Below are positions 1-9,399 of a stretch of 64,000 nt of DNA, piece by piece. The position numbers were made by a program, and so were the translations under genes. How positions within the stretch are numbered: the first letter of the stretch is position 1; the number at the start of each line of letters is the position of its first letter. The stretch is from NCBI GenBank assembly GCA_022605955.1, contig JAKCOZ010000032.1:9201001-9265000 (forward strand). Direction: 5' to 3'. The stretch comes from Rallus limicola (taxonomy: Eukaryota > Chordata > Aves > Gruiformes > Rallidae). The notes under the pieces are model-generated. The model was not told the DNA's origin. It ran no database searches and saw only the letters and a list, made by a program, of their open reading frames with translations.

Positions 1-1619
1 CTGATCATGGGGCATTACCTATGACATTATCTATGTGACAGGGACACCACGCTGCCTGCAGGCCAGGCCATAGTGGAACATAGGGATCAAACTCTGAAGC
101 ATTTGCTTCATGTACAAAAAGGGGAGAGAAGGATGTCTCTGGAGCTGAGCGATTAAACAAAGCTCTTCATGTCTTGAACTATTTCTGTCTGCCCCAGGAC
201 AGTTTGGTACCTCCAATGGTAAAACATGCAGTAGGTTTGAAAGGGAAGAATAAATAAATAAAACAAGAAAAAAAAAAAGAAAATAAAAAGGAATAAAACA
301 AAAAAGAGAGGAAAAAAGGAAACCAAAAAGGAGTTGTGAGAAGCTATTTGGAAAGAAGTGAACAGGTCATGAACTGCCCAGAATAAGAGGGTCGAAACAC
401 AGCAGGTGTGCAGATAACCTGTAGACATCAAAGGTAAACTCACAATGTGTAGCTATAACATATGCTTATCAGAACTCGTTATAATTACGTATTAATCACT
501 TTGGTGGCTTTTAGATGTAGTGAAATAAAGACTTATGCTTTTGTCAGTTATTTTTGCCTTAGTGTTATTTTTGCTGTGTAGGTCACAGTGTCTCTCTTGC
601 AGGACAGATAATGCTCTTCACAAACATCTGGCTGGTCCATAAAGAAGAAGGGGGAATTGTAGCAATGAGAGGAGTGGGTTCTGTAGCCCACCCAGGTCTA
701 TTTCTGACCCACATACAATCAGGCCTGGGGAAGCTAGCAGAGACATGCTGCTATGCAGGAACAGGAGAGCTAGGTGTCTGTGAGAACAGGAGGTGGCAAG
801 AAATCCCATGAGAGAACAAACTGCAAGAATGTTAACAGCTGCCTTAAAAGGGAACAGAGTGACACACTGTTTTCATCTTAGAGTTGTTGCAACACAAACG
901 CTCCTCTCCCTTTCCTTTCTTTTCCACAGGTGAAGACTATCTGCCCTTCTGGGATTCACATGACCTGTAGGCCTGGGGCACAGGGCTGCCAGGCGCCCAT
1001 GGTGCTCTGGGCAGCCCAGGCTCTGCTCCAGCTGGGGCCAAGCTGAGCTGAGGCCGGGGCTCCCAGTGAGGACAGCGATGCCGGGCGCAGGGGGGAAGGA
1101 GACGTTCTCGGAGCCTCCCTGACACCAGGCATTGGGCACCCTGACTCCCAGGGAGTCCTCTGAGCCGTCCCAGCACGGCCAGTTCCTGCAGTCAGAGGAG
1201 CACTGTGTTTTCCTCTTCAGTCCTGAGCAGCTCTCACTGCTACTGCCCTGCTCAGGCACTGGCAAGATTCGGCTTCCTGGGGAAATCCCTGGGCAGATCC
1301 CCCTTGCCCCAGCTGCCTTCTCCTGCCTGGGAAACCCTTCCTTTCTCCATCGGTCCCAGCATGGGCAAGATGCAGGCAGCCAGCATTGTTTCCTGGCTGC
1401 AACCCAGGTGGCTGCCCTTCAGCTCCGACCGGGAGCTCTCAGGCACAAACTAGCGCTTCCTTACAGGCTTTGCTCTGAGAGTCATGAAAACCAGTGTGGA
1501 AAGTCCTTCTGAGATCGACATCAGCCCCCTCCACCAGTAAGCAGCTTCTGCTCCTGGCTTTTTCCTCCTTTCCTCAACAAGTGGTCCTTTTTCAGACTTT
1601 TCTTTTCAACCCCAAACCT
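1..1619. other. Unassigned region, no gene recognised
   Basis: I recognise no gene or repeat family here apart from the A-rich tract listed separately. Open frames are short, overlap on both strands and match no family I know. The stretch at about 960-1460 is GC-richer and has several overlapping frames, including a 126-residue one on plus at 1132-1512, but none shows a domain, signal peptide or plausible splice pattern. It may be intergenic or downstream flank of the minus-strand RBBP6-like gene that ends at 1620. Confidence 0.4.
237..335. repeat. A-rich low-complexity tract
   Basis: A long purine stretch dominated by A, with scattered G and T, on the plus strand. Its complement gives a meaningless Phe/Leu-rich open frame. 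It may be the decayed tail of a retroposed sequence, but no parent element is recognisable next to it. Confidence 0.7.
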
Positions 1620-1795
1620 CTATTGAAATAAAACGACTGTTAAATATTGATTTAAAATAAAACAACCGTGGAGCAAGCGCACATCCCCTTGAGGAACAGT
1701 CATCTGCTGCTGCTGGCACTGCTGAACCTGGTGACGGGGCCTTTTGCTGTAGCCGGTCCCGCTGCTGAACCTGTTCACAAAGCGTCCCCCCCACC
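1620..1795 (-). pseudogene. Third RBBP6-like block, out of frame at its acceptor
   Basis: The minus frame reads FVNRFSSGTGYSKR, which corresponds to the segment after the RING of RBBP6. It then turns into a Gln-rich tail and stops at TAG (1620-1622). The preceding exon ends in phase 0. The nearest acceptor (CTCAG, AG at 1796-1797) leaves 14 extra bases including a G7 run before the homologous frame, so joining there is out of frame. Either the copy is broken at this point, or the G-run length is miscalled, or an unseen acceptor is used. The short tail also lacks the long C-terminal region of full-length RBBP6. Confidence 0.6.
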
Positions 1796-2799
1796 CTGAG
1801 TCACATCCCCTGTGTGTTCCTGCACACGCTCTCGGTGCCACAGCAAATCAAGAGACAGAGCTAGGAACACATCCCATCCAAGCCTGATGCTAACCCCTGT
1901 CTGGCAGTGAGTGTCCCCCCCCCTTTCAGTCTCTTGCACAGACTGTTGGTACCAGCAGCTCTCGGAGAAGTCCCCCCCTTACCTTGCGTAGTGCCTTGTT
2001 GGCCACTAAGGTGTCGGGGGAGACACCCGCCCGCTTGCACGTTGGGCAGGTGTGTCCCTCTGATTCCAGCAGCGCTGTTCTAATGCCTGGGAAGGACCAG
2101 AAGAGACAAAGTCGATTTTAGCCAAACTAAAGACAGGTTGAGAGATCCAATCCCTTTTAAACCAAGGATTCCTGGGTGAATAGTGTCTGCATGGACAGCC
2201 TGGAGCTATCAACGTTGCACAGCTTCTGGTCTTTAGCAAAGAAGCCAAAGGTCGCTGTGCCCAATGATTCAACTCCTCTCCTTTCTACCCCCAAGGACAG
2301 GGAGAATCCCACACCTCAGGCTGAAGGAATAAACCTCCCCTCAACAGCAGGTCAGTGCACATGTCTGCACTCTTCTCCTACATGTCCTTGCACACGCAAA
2401 GAAGATGGAGCTAGATACGTCAAAGGGGAATAAAACATTCTGACTGGTATTTCCCCCTCCCTCAGAGGAGCGGAGTCCTTTCCTAGACGGGCTGTACTGA
2501 AGTCTGAAATAGAACGGGGCCCAAAGGAAGCTGGGCATCTCCCCTTTCTGCAGATCAGATGGGATGGTCTGAAAGGACAGTCATGGCAGTAACACTTACA
2601 TTCGTCACAGTAACTGTTCCCACAGCAGGGGATAATTGCAGCGTCGCTCAGGAATTCTTTGCAGATGGGACAAACCAGCCACTCAGGAATAGGAGACTCT
2701 GAGGAGGAGGAGGAGGAGGAGGAGGAGGAAGAGGAGGAGGAGGATGGCTTGTCGCAGGGGAAGGGACGCTTTCCTTTCTTCCCTCTGGCATACGCTTCC
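1620..2799 (-). CDS. RBBP6-like RING E3 ubiquitin ligase, partial gene (RING exons)
   Basis: Minus-strand exons match the RING part of RBBP6, a nuclear E3 ubiquitin ligase with DWNN, zinc-knuckle and RING domains. Exon 2799-2600 follows an acceptor (CCACCCTCCAG) and encodes EAYARGKKGKRPFPCDKP, a Ser run, then the first RING half with CPIC, PCCGNSYC and the start of DEC. It ends at a perfect donor, GAAT|GTAAGTG. Exon 2086-1983 restores the split Cys codon and reads IRTALLESEGHTCPTC, then VSPDTLVANKALRK, ending AAG|GTAAGG. All eight zinc-ligand cysteines expected of the RBBP6 RING are present. A third homologous block lies at about 1620-1795. No DWNN or zinc-knuckle exon was seen upstream (above 2800), where CR1 and ERV fragments lie. 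The family assignment is strong. It may be a partial duplicate rather than the parent gene. Confidence 0.8.
2701..2743. repeat. GAG/CTC trinucleotide microsatellite inside a coding exon
   Basis: About 14 GAG/GAA triplets on plus. On the coding (minus) strand they read as a run of TCC/TCT serine codons just before the RING motif, at the place where RBBP6 proteins have a short Ser/acidic stretch. The poly-Glu frame on plus is a shadow. Confidence 0.85.
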
Positions 2800-2964
2800 C
2801 TGGAGGGTGGTGGGGAAGGAAGAAGAAAGGTACAGATGGGTCAAGGCAAACTCAGAGGGGGCAGAAAGCTTGGTTCCACAGCTACTTGTGACAGTTTGCA
2901 GTTGTGAAGTCCAAGCCCCCGCCAAAGCCGGTTCCTCAGGACAGGTGGCAGAGAGGAATCCAGA

Positions 2965-3160
2965 CGGCTCTACCCAGTGTATCTCCAGAGATGAGACTCC
3001 ACAGCCCCTGCGCCGCCTGTCCCAGCGCTCTGTCACCCTCACTGTGAAAATGTTCCTCTGCAGATCTGTGAGGAACTTCCTGTGCTCCAACTCGAAGCCA
3101 CTGCCCCTTGTCCTGTGCCCACAGGCCACTGAAGAGGGGCTGGCCATTTCCCCCGTGGAC
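2965..3160 (-). mobile_element. CR1 LINE fragment
   Basis: The complement resembles the 3' part of CR1 ORF2: a stretch like NIFTVRVTERWDRR, then the Glu/Ser-rich end. The same block appears in the better copies at 13.8 and 8.0 kb. No 8-bp tail is visible on its left side, so it is cut at both ends. Confidence 0.7.
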
Positions 3161-3399
3161 GATGGCATACCACCACTTTCACCAGCTCCCAGGGCGGTAA
3201 CACTGTCCCCACCTGGTTTGAAGAGCAGAAGGTGGCACAGAGTTTAGGGCCAAGGTCCAGTGACAATGCTTCCTCCCCGGGAGATGCTGGCCAAAGTGCC
3301 GGCATTGCAATCTATGCAGGGTTTCTCTTGCTCCCTCTTCTCTCAGGCCAATTCCTTTATTCAGCTTGCCTGAATAAATTGGAGTGATTGCTTTTAACC

Positions 3400-3875
3400 A
3401 TATTGGGGTGCATTCATATCCCCCACACAGCATCCTGCCCTTCCAACCCTGGCTAAATTCATCTTTGGGACAAGGGAACTGCAACACCTGCCAGCGGTAG
3501 GACTCTCCCCTTCTTTGGCTAAAGGCAGACAAACAAAGGCAGCTCTCAAATCCAGCACTGTCACCCACACTTGGTTATTTCTCAGCGTAGTCAGTGAGGT
3601 GCAGGATGGGCCAGCACAGGGTGCAAATCTTCACAATCTTGTTTACTCCCCTTAAACCCTGTCCCACTCAGTAAGTCCCGTCCGGCTTCTTTGCCGGTAC
3701 GATGGGGGTGTTACACTCTGATTTACATTCCACTGACCGTCCATGCTGTAAAAAGCTGATAATTGGGCCCTCTATCCCTTGACCATCTTCTTCTGGAAAT
3801 TCTACAGCTTTCTTTCCTGTCCCTAGCTGCACTCTTACCAAGGGTTCCACCAGGAAGGATCCCCTGGTCCCCATC
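3400..3875 (-). pseudogene. ERV pol (reverse transcriptase) fragment
   Basis: The minus strand contains NTPIVPAKKPDGTY, the conserved N-terminal RT segment of gamma-like retroviral pol. Further left, after a frame change and stops, comes WVTVLDLR followed by CLPL, the block around the first catalytic Asp. It is nearly the same family as the pol remnant at 13.47-16.84 kb. It is heavily decayed, with no LTR attached. Confidence 0.75.
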
Positions 3876-4735
3876 AGGGTTTGGTGGTTTGATGTTATGG
3901 TTTTGCCTTGTTTGGTTTGGGGGTTTGTTTATTTGTTTCTCTTTATTTTTTCCCTTACCTGCACTTGCAGCTCAGAAGGCCAGTCACATCCTGCGTTGCA
4001 TCAAAAGCCAGCAGATGGAGAGAGCTGATTCTCACCCTCTGCTCTGCTCTGGTGAGACCCAACCCGCACCCAGCTCTGGAGCCTGATCCCTGCCTGTCAC
4101 TGCTGTGCTGTCCTACTGGCAATGGGACAGGGAGAGGGATTAATTTAGGGCAACATTTAAACCTCTCAGAGGCCACTATGCCAGGGTTGGACAAATCTCA
4201 CTTCTCAACAGAAACAATGCAGCCTCCTGGAACCACAGTCCACCAGGTTCCCTCCCATCACAGCGCCTGGCCACGGCGTCTCCACTCTGCTCCACTCTCC
4301 ATGTGCTCCTCACTCAGGGTTAGCACATGAAGCTCCTGATGCTGCCTGCTGAGCTCCTGAAGAACTTTTGTGGAATGGACTCTTGGCACACCAGCCCCTC
4401 TCCACCCTTTTCTCCAGATGTGGATAGAAGTTTTCTTTCTGTGACCTCCAGCAATTATTCCACAGGGATGGATGAGGGACAGGACCTCCCCTCTCAGGGG
4501 CTGGGGATCAGGGCTTGGCCCTCTGCCTTAATCAAACACAACAAGGATCCTCAGCATCAGAGCTGCCCTGATTCTCCCTTTTCCTACCTGTCACTGCTGC
4601 CTCCAGTTTCCTGCTCTGTCTCCCAGCGTTGCTCTGTCAGTAATGGCCTCAGGGGGACCCATTAAGAATCCAGGAAACTTTGGAGTTTGTACCTGACTTT
4701 GACTCCCTGAGATGTTTCATCAGCATCCTCTCAGG
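3876..4735. other. Unassigned region with a T-rich stretch
   Basis: No gene recognised. Positions 3892-3958 are T/G-rich low-complexity sequence. The rest is GC-balanced single-copy-looking DNA with only short unrelated open frames. Confidence 0.4.
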
Positions 4736-4739
4736 GCCT

Positions 4740-5018
4740 GAAGTTCATGAAGTCAGCTTCCAACTCCCCAGAGGGGTCATCACCTGTCCCTGGCTGGTCC
4801 TCTGCTGCTGATCTCCTGGGAAGAAGGGAGCTCATGGCAAGCAGGCTGTGCTGCACAGAGACAGCTCTGCCCAGGAGCAGCTCCTCTGCAGGTCACCGCA
4901 GGGCTGAGGGCTCTGCTGCAGGCACCCAGGGAAGAACAGGGAGGCAGAGAGAGGCTCAAGGCAGTCAGGAGTGGGAGAAGAGCTTGCTGAAGGAGAAGCC
5001 TTCACAGCCCTTGACACG
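4740..5018 (+). other. Possible non-coding 5' exon of the olfactory receptor
   Basis: A GC-rich stretch ends in a strong donor, ACACG|GTAAGTCTC (GT at 5019-5020). A strong acceptor (T-rich tract then ATCCAG, AG at 6177-6178) lies 22 bases before the receptor start codon at 6201. Vertebrate olfactory receptors often have non-coding 5' exons spliced to a single coding exon, so these two sites would define a 1.16-kb 5'UTR intron. The 5' limit of the exon is a guess. Confidence 0.35.
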
Positions 5019-5344
5019 GTAAGTCTCTGGGTTCAGAGCAATGCAGATGCTGCTCCTGGAGGCATCCCCCCAGGCTGGCAGAGCCAGCAGCTCACAGGAT
5101 CGGGGAGGTGGACTCCAGGTCCAGAGGGAACTTCTGTGAATCCAGGGGAGCAGCCAGGGGTGCTCAGGGCTGTCCTGCAGAGCAGGGTCCCTGAGTCCCA
5201 GGTGCAGTGTGCCCTGTCAGGGGCTCTGCTGCCTTCCAGGGTCAATGCTCAGCCTGCCCGGGGAGCTCTTCACAGCGCTGCAGGGAGAAGCTGTGGCTGG
5301 AAGGAGTGACCACCTGGAAGGGCAGGGCAGGGTCCTTCTGCTGT

Positions 5345-5444
5345 TCAGAGGGTGCTGATCTAGTTAAAGATGTCCCTGCTTACTGTAGGGGGGTTGGACT
5401 AGATGGTCTTTAAGGTCCCTTCCAACCTAACAGATTCTATGATC
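5345..5444 (+). mobile_element. CR1 LINE 3' tail, plus orientation
   Basis: It contains the CR1 3'-end block GGTTGGACTAGATGGTCTTT and then TCCCTTCCAACC, and ends with ATTCTATG-type repeats. It is severely 5'-truncated and meets a second CR1 tail in opposite orientation. Confidence 0.8.
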
Positions 5445-5508
5445 ATAGAATCATAGAATATCCTGGGTGGGAAGGGACCCTTAAGGATAATCAAGTTTAA
5501 CTCCTGAT
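5445..5508 (-). mobile_element. CR1 LINE 3' tail, minus orientation
   Basis: The complement ends in two ATTCTATG units, preceded by the usual CCCTTCCCACCC-like block. It lies tail to tail with the plus-strand CR1 on its left. Confidence 0.75.
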
Positions 5509-6176
5509 TCTATGACTCTGATTATCTGCTCTCCCCATTAAAACCTTTGCTCACAGAGCTGCTCCTGGGTGGTGCTGTGATGTCAGGAGGTGTCTGTAGG
5601 GCAGGGCTGAGCCCTGAAATGTGGGATGGGGGGGGTCTGTGTCTGAAGACATCTTCAAGGCAGCACAAGCATGAGCATGGGGAAGCTGGGTGACAGAACA
5701 ATGGACACTGAAGCTCTCCTCACTCTGTGCTAAGCTGTCAAGAACTGAGCCCTTCTGGCTGTCCTGTCTCAGGACTCTTCCCATATTACATCATAAAATG
5801 AGGATTCCTGCCCCTCAAAGAAACCCTCACCAGGTGTGATGGTGGCAAATAGAAACCACAGACAAAATCCTTTCAAGGACGTGCTCAGCCTCTCGTCTGC
5901 AGCCCGCACTCTTCTGAGTCCTGAGTGCAGAGACAGAACTTCTCCTTAAAGGCTGACCATATCTGGAATCAGTTGTGAACACGGGAGGTGTCACAGACCA
6001 GCTCCACATACCCACGGCAGCTGAGCAAAGCTGCCTCCTCAGCTCCTCACAACTCACTCAGCCAGCACAAACCAGACAAAGAAAATGCATTTCAGTTGGG
6101 GCTATTTCTGTAAAAAGTGGTGTGGCTTTGCTCAGAGCCTGTCCTAATTTTCCCTGTGCCTTCCTTTTTTTTATCC
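5509..6176. other. Unassigned, probable receptor 5'UTR intron
   Basis: No gene or repeat recognised. If the donor at 5019 and acceptor at 6177 are used, this is the right part of the olfactory receptor 5'UTR intron. Confidence 0.35.
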
Positions 6177-6178
6177 AG
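6171..6178 (+). promoter_or_regulatory. Splice acceptor before the receptor coding exon
   Basis: A T-rich tract followed by TTATCCAG places the exon start at 6179, so the longer upstream in-frame ATG at 6117 would be intronic. This supports ATG 6189 or 6201 as the start. Confidence 0.55.
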
Positions 6179-6200
6179 ATACCATGCCATGAAACAGCAG

Positions 6201-7175
6201 ATGTCCAACAGCAGCAGCTCCATCAGCCAGTTCCTCCTCCTGGCCTTTGCAGACACACAGGAGCTGCAGATCCTGCACTTCTGCCTCTTCCTGGGCATCT
6301 ACCTGGCTGCTCTGCTGGGCAATGGCCTCATCATCCTCACCATAGCCTGTGACCAGCGCCTCCACACCCCCATGTACTTCTTCCTCCTCAACCTCTCCCT
6401 CCTTGAGCTGGGATCCATCTCCACCACTGTTCCCAAATCCATGGCCAATTCCCTGTGGGACACCAGGGCCATCTCCAACACAGGATGTGCTTCTCAAGTC
6501 TTTTTCCTTTACTTTCTGATCTCAGCAGAATATTCTCTCCTCACCATCATGTCCTACGACTGCTACGTTGCCATCTGCCACCCCCTGCACTACGGGACCC
6601 TCCTGGGCAGCAGAGCTTGTGTCCACATGGCAGCAGCTGCCTGGGCCAGTGGGTTTCTCAGTGCTGTGCTGCACACAGCCAATACATTTTCAGTTCCTCT
6701 CTGCAAGGGCAATGCTGTGGATCAGTTCTTCTGTGAAATCCCCCAGATCCTCAAGCTCTCCTGCTCAGATGCCTACCTCAAGGAGCTTGGTCTTATTATG
6801 GTTCATGCCTGTTGTTCCTTTGTGTGTTTTGTGTTCATTGTGCTGTCCTATGTGCAGATTTTCAAGGCTGTGCTGAGGATGCCCTCTGGACAGGGACGGC
6901 ACAAAGCCTTTTTTACCTGTTTCCCTCACCTGGCTGTTGTTGGCCTGTTTATCTGTACTGTCATTTTTGCTCATCTAAAGCCAAATTCCACCTCTTCTCC
7001 ATTCCTTGACCTGGTGGTGGCTGTTTTATATGCAGTGGTACCCCCAGCAGTGAACCCTCTCATCTACAGCATGAGGAACCAGGAACTGAAGAAGGCCATT
7101 AGGAAAGTGATTTCACGTATGTTTCTCAGACTTTATAAACCTGTCTTCACAGGTAACTGCCAGGGTCTCCAATAG
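6201..7175 (+). CDS. Olfactory receptor, family 14-like
   Basis: A seven-transmembrane rhodopsin-type odorant receptor of the olfactory neuron membrane, coupled in this family to G-olf. The frame is intact: 324 residues from ATG 6201 (start MSNSSSSISQFLLLAF with an N-glycosylation site NSS). ATG 6189 would add four residues. Hallmarks in order: GNGLIIL (TM1), HTPMYFFLLNLSLLE (TM2), the MAYDRY region at the end of TM3, SYVQIFKAVL and KAFFTCFPHL (TM6 entry), and NPLIYSMRNQELK (TM7). The wording is typical of bird OR14-type receptors. Oddities: DRY reads D-C-Y (Cys121, codon TGC at 6561-6563) and the usual KAFSTC is KAFFTC. A splice acceptor lies at 6177-6178 and a polyadenylation signal at 7264. 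It may be expressed but weak or non-signalling. Confidence 0.93.
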   Translation: MSNSSSSISQFLLLAFADTQELQILHFCLFLGIYLAALLGNGLIILTIACDQRLHTPMYFFLLNLSLLELGSISTTVPKSMANSLWDTRAISNTGCASQVFFLYFLISAEYSLLTIMSYDCYVAICHPLHYGTLLGSRACVHMAAAAWASGFLSAVLHTANTFSVPLCKGNAVDQFFCEIPQILKLSCSDAYLKELGLIMVHACCSFVCFVFIVLSYVQIFKAVLRMPSGQGRHKAFFTCFPHLAVVGLFICTVIFAHLKPNSTSSPFLDLVVAVLYAVVPPAVNPLIYSMRNQELKKAIRKVISRMFLRLYKPVFTGNCQGLQ

Positions 7176-7263
7176 AAGGCCTTTACGCTGTTTCTTTATT
7201 GTTATCATCAAAGTTGTCCTTTAGGTGGTTTTTATGATGCCAAATGTGTCTCTTATGATGCTA

Positions 7264-7269
7264 AATAAA
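7264..7269 (+). terminator. Polyadenylation signal AATAAA of the receptor
   Basis: AATAAA lies 89 bases after the stop codon. A matching signal in matching context (CCTAAATAAATGTTTAG) follows the second receptor copy at 10768, so the 3'UTR was duplicated with the gene. Confidence 0.6.
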
Positions 7270-7299
7270 TGTTGAGATTCATCCAACTTCTTCTGAGGA

Positions 7300-7690
7300 A
7301 TGAATGGTCTCTCCTGCATTCTTATTAGAATCTGTTCCTGACTATTAGTGTCGGTTGGGGGGTGAATACATGTGGGAGCTTTGGTGGCCAGGTCAAGAGG
7401 GGCAGGCTGGAGGAGGCGGAGAGCAGGATCTGGAGAGACCCAGAGCTGTGGCGGCCTGGTGAGTAATGGCCCCAGGTCTGTGCAGGTCGCCTGGGCAGAC
7501 CCAAAGCCCAGGCCCACACTGGAGGGATGTGGCTGTTGTGGTGGGTAGGTGCTGCAGGGGATGCACTGACCACTGGTCACCTGCTCACCAACCAGCCTGA
7601 GAGGGGACTGGTGCAGTTGCTCACCTTGGTGTGGGTCCAGTCCCTGACAACTACAGATATCTTCAGGCAGCTCCAGCTTCCCCTTTGGGG
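7300..7690 (+). repeat. Left arm of a diverged inverted repeat
   Basis: The complement of this segment matches 10835-11405. Examples are GACCTGGCCAC followed by CCCACATGTATTCAC, and the block GGTCCAGTCCCTG followed by CTCACCTTGG near the other end. It starts right after the receptor 3'UTR. No protein match is recognised. It may be an uncharacterised interspersed repeat. Confidence 0.65.
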
Positions 7691-7825
7691 GGTTGTTCTT
7701 GGCACTCATATGTGAGACAGCCCTGGGTATGTGCTGCAGTTACCACTCGCCACCTTCCCTCTCACCACACACCAGTGCCTCTGAAGATAATGGAGATTTT
7801 GCAACAGATGAAGGAAGGAATGCCA

Positions 7826-8437
7826 CAGAATCACAGAACCACAGAAGGTTAGGAGTGTGAAGGCACCTTGAAAGATCATCTAGTCCAACCCCTCTGCAAA
7901 AAGCAGGATCAAAAGCATCCTGGTGGGTTTGAATGTCTCCAGAGAAGGAGACTCCAGAAACTCTCTGGGCAGTCTGCTTCAGTGCTCTGTCACCCATCAC
8001 AGTGAAAAAGTTTTTCCTTACATTCACATGAGATTTCCTCTGGTCCAGCTGGCACCTGTTGCCCATTGTCATATCACTGGCCCTCACTGAGAAGAGCCTG
8101 GCTCCATCCTCCTGACTCTCAGCCTTGATATATTTGTAAACAGGAATAAGGTCACCCCTCAGTCTCCTCTTCTCCAAGCTCAAGAGGCCCAGCTCCCTCA
8201 GCCTTTCCTCATAAGGAAGGTGATCCATTGCCTTAACCCTCTTGCTGGCCCTGTGCTGGACTCTTTGAAGGAGTCCTATGTCCTTATTGAATGGAGTGGG
8301 CCAGAACTGGACCCAACATTCCAGGTGCTGTCTCACCATGGCAGAGGAGAGCGGGAGAAGGACCTCTCTTGACCTACTAACCACCCCCCTTCTAATACAC
8401 CCCAGGATGCCATTGCCCCTCTTAGCAAGGAGTTTAC
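7826..8437 (-). mobile_element. CR1 LINE, 5'-truncated
   Basis: Its 3' end at 7826 has the CACAGAAT-type repeats on plus. The minus frame (about 7920-8384) keeps LECWVQFWPT, RVQHRASKRVK, LPYEERLRELGLLSLEKRRL and GDLIPVYKYIK, the C-terminal part of CR1 ORF2. It ends at about 8437 beside a short GTTAACCCTGATGAA duplication (8444-8475). Confidence 0.85.
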
Positions 8438-8443
8438 CAAAAG

Positions 8444-8475
8444 TTAACCCTGATGAAGTTAACCCTGATGAAGTT
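8444..8475. repeat. Short tandem duplication GTTAACCCTGATGAA
   Basis: Two adjacent 15-base copies lie directly at the 5' end of the minus-strand CR1, possibly made at or after the insertion. Confidence 0.7.
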
Positions 8476-8499
8476 TGAGGGTTGTACCAAACTCAGCAG

Positions 8500-9130
8500 G
8501 GAAAGTAGACACTTGGGAAGGGATTGCCACCTGTCAGGAAGACTTGGATAGGCTGGAAGGGTAGGGTCTAGGAGGTGGGAAAGTTTAATCTGGGACTGCA
8601 GCTCTAAATGGGATCCACCTGGCTGCAGAACAGTGCTGGGTAAAGGGATCTGGAGGCTCTTGTGAACAAGCAGCTCACTAGGAATAATCAGAGCGCTGCT
8701 GCAGCAAACAGCTCCAAGGGGCCTCAGCATGGGGATCACCAGCAGACATAAAGAAGTCGCTGTCCCACTCTACTCAGCACTTGTCAGGCCACGCTTGGAA
8801 TACTGGGTGCAGTTTTGGTGGCTGCTCTAAATAAAGAAGTGATGGCCAGGCTGGAGAAGGGCCAGAGGAGGGCCACAGAGATGACCCAAGGCCTGGGCAG
8901 CCTGCTGTATGAGGAAAGGATGAGGGAGCTGGTTTTGTTCAGCCCTCACAAAAAAAGGCTTAGGGGAGACCTCATCAACAGGTCCCAGTTCTTGTAGGCT
9001 GTCTACAAAGAAGGGGGAGACTCCTGGTTTTAGAAGGAGTCACATGGAATAGCTGAGGAATAATGGGTGCAAGTTCCTCCTGGACAGATTCCCACAGGAC
9101 ACTGGGAAAATCTGCTACCCTGGGAACAGG
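8500..9130 (+). mobile_element. CR1-like LINE fragment, plus orientation
   Basis: It contains a decayed ORF2 C-terminus: a segment like [13 protein letters not shown], then LEKGQRRATEMTQGLGSL, LYEERMRELVLFSP and KKRLRGDLIN. It faces the minus-strand CR1 at 7826-8437. Both limits are approximate. No 8-bp tail is seen. Confidence 0.7.
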
Positions 9131-9149
9131 TGTTGGAATTAATTCTCAT

Positions 9150-9290
9150 GTTGGTGACCCCCATAGCTCTGTGGGTTGGATTTGTAAGCAATAAAGTCTA
9201 ACTAAACGTGTGTGCTTTTTGCTGAGCAGGGCTTGCACAGCATCAAGGGCTTTTGTCTAATTCTGCTCCAGAAATGAGGCCCCTGGGAGT
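9150..9290 (+). mobile_element. ERVL-like LTR fragment
   Basis: It resembles the block at 12220-12270: a pyrimidine-rich start, GCTGAGCAG, then GCTTGCACAGCATCAAGGGCTTTT. This order is typical of a common bird ERVL-type LTR, recalled from general knowledge. It is short and diverged. Confidence 0.4.
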
Positions 9291-9399
9291 GCACAAGTGC
9301 TTGGCAGGGGACAGAACAGGCCCAGCTCCCCAGAACTGACCACACTGTGTGACTACAGGAGTGAGCCAACCATTGCAGGTCACTTACCAGTTCCCCTGG

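Noticed and set aside
2659..2907. Acidic plus-strand protein with a poly-Glu run
   Set aside because: It is antisense to the RBBP6-like RING exon. The minus frame has homology and splice sites.
6117..6200. Upstream ATG extending the olfactory receptor by 28 residues
   Set aside because: It crosses a strong splice acceptor at 6177-6178, and receptors of this type start at MSN-like sequences.
7221..7709. Minus-strand 162-residue frame
   Set aside because: It overlaps the receptor 3'UTR and the inverted-repeat arm. The other arm does not keep the same frame, and no domain is visible.
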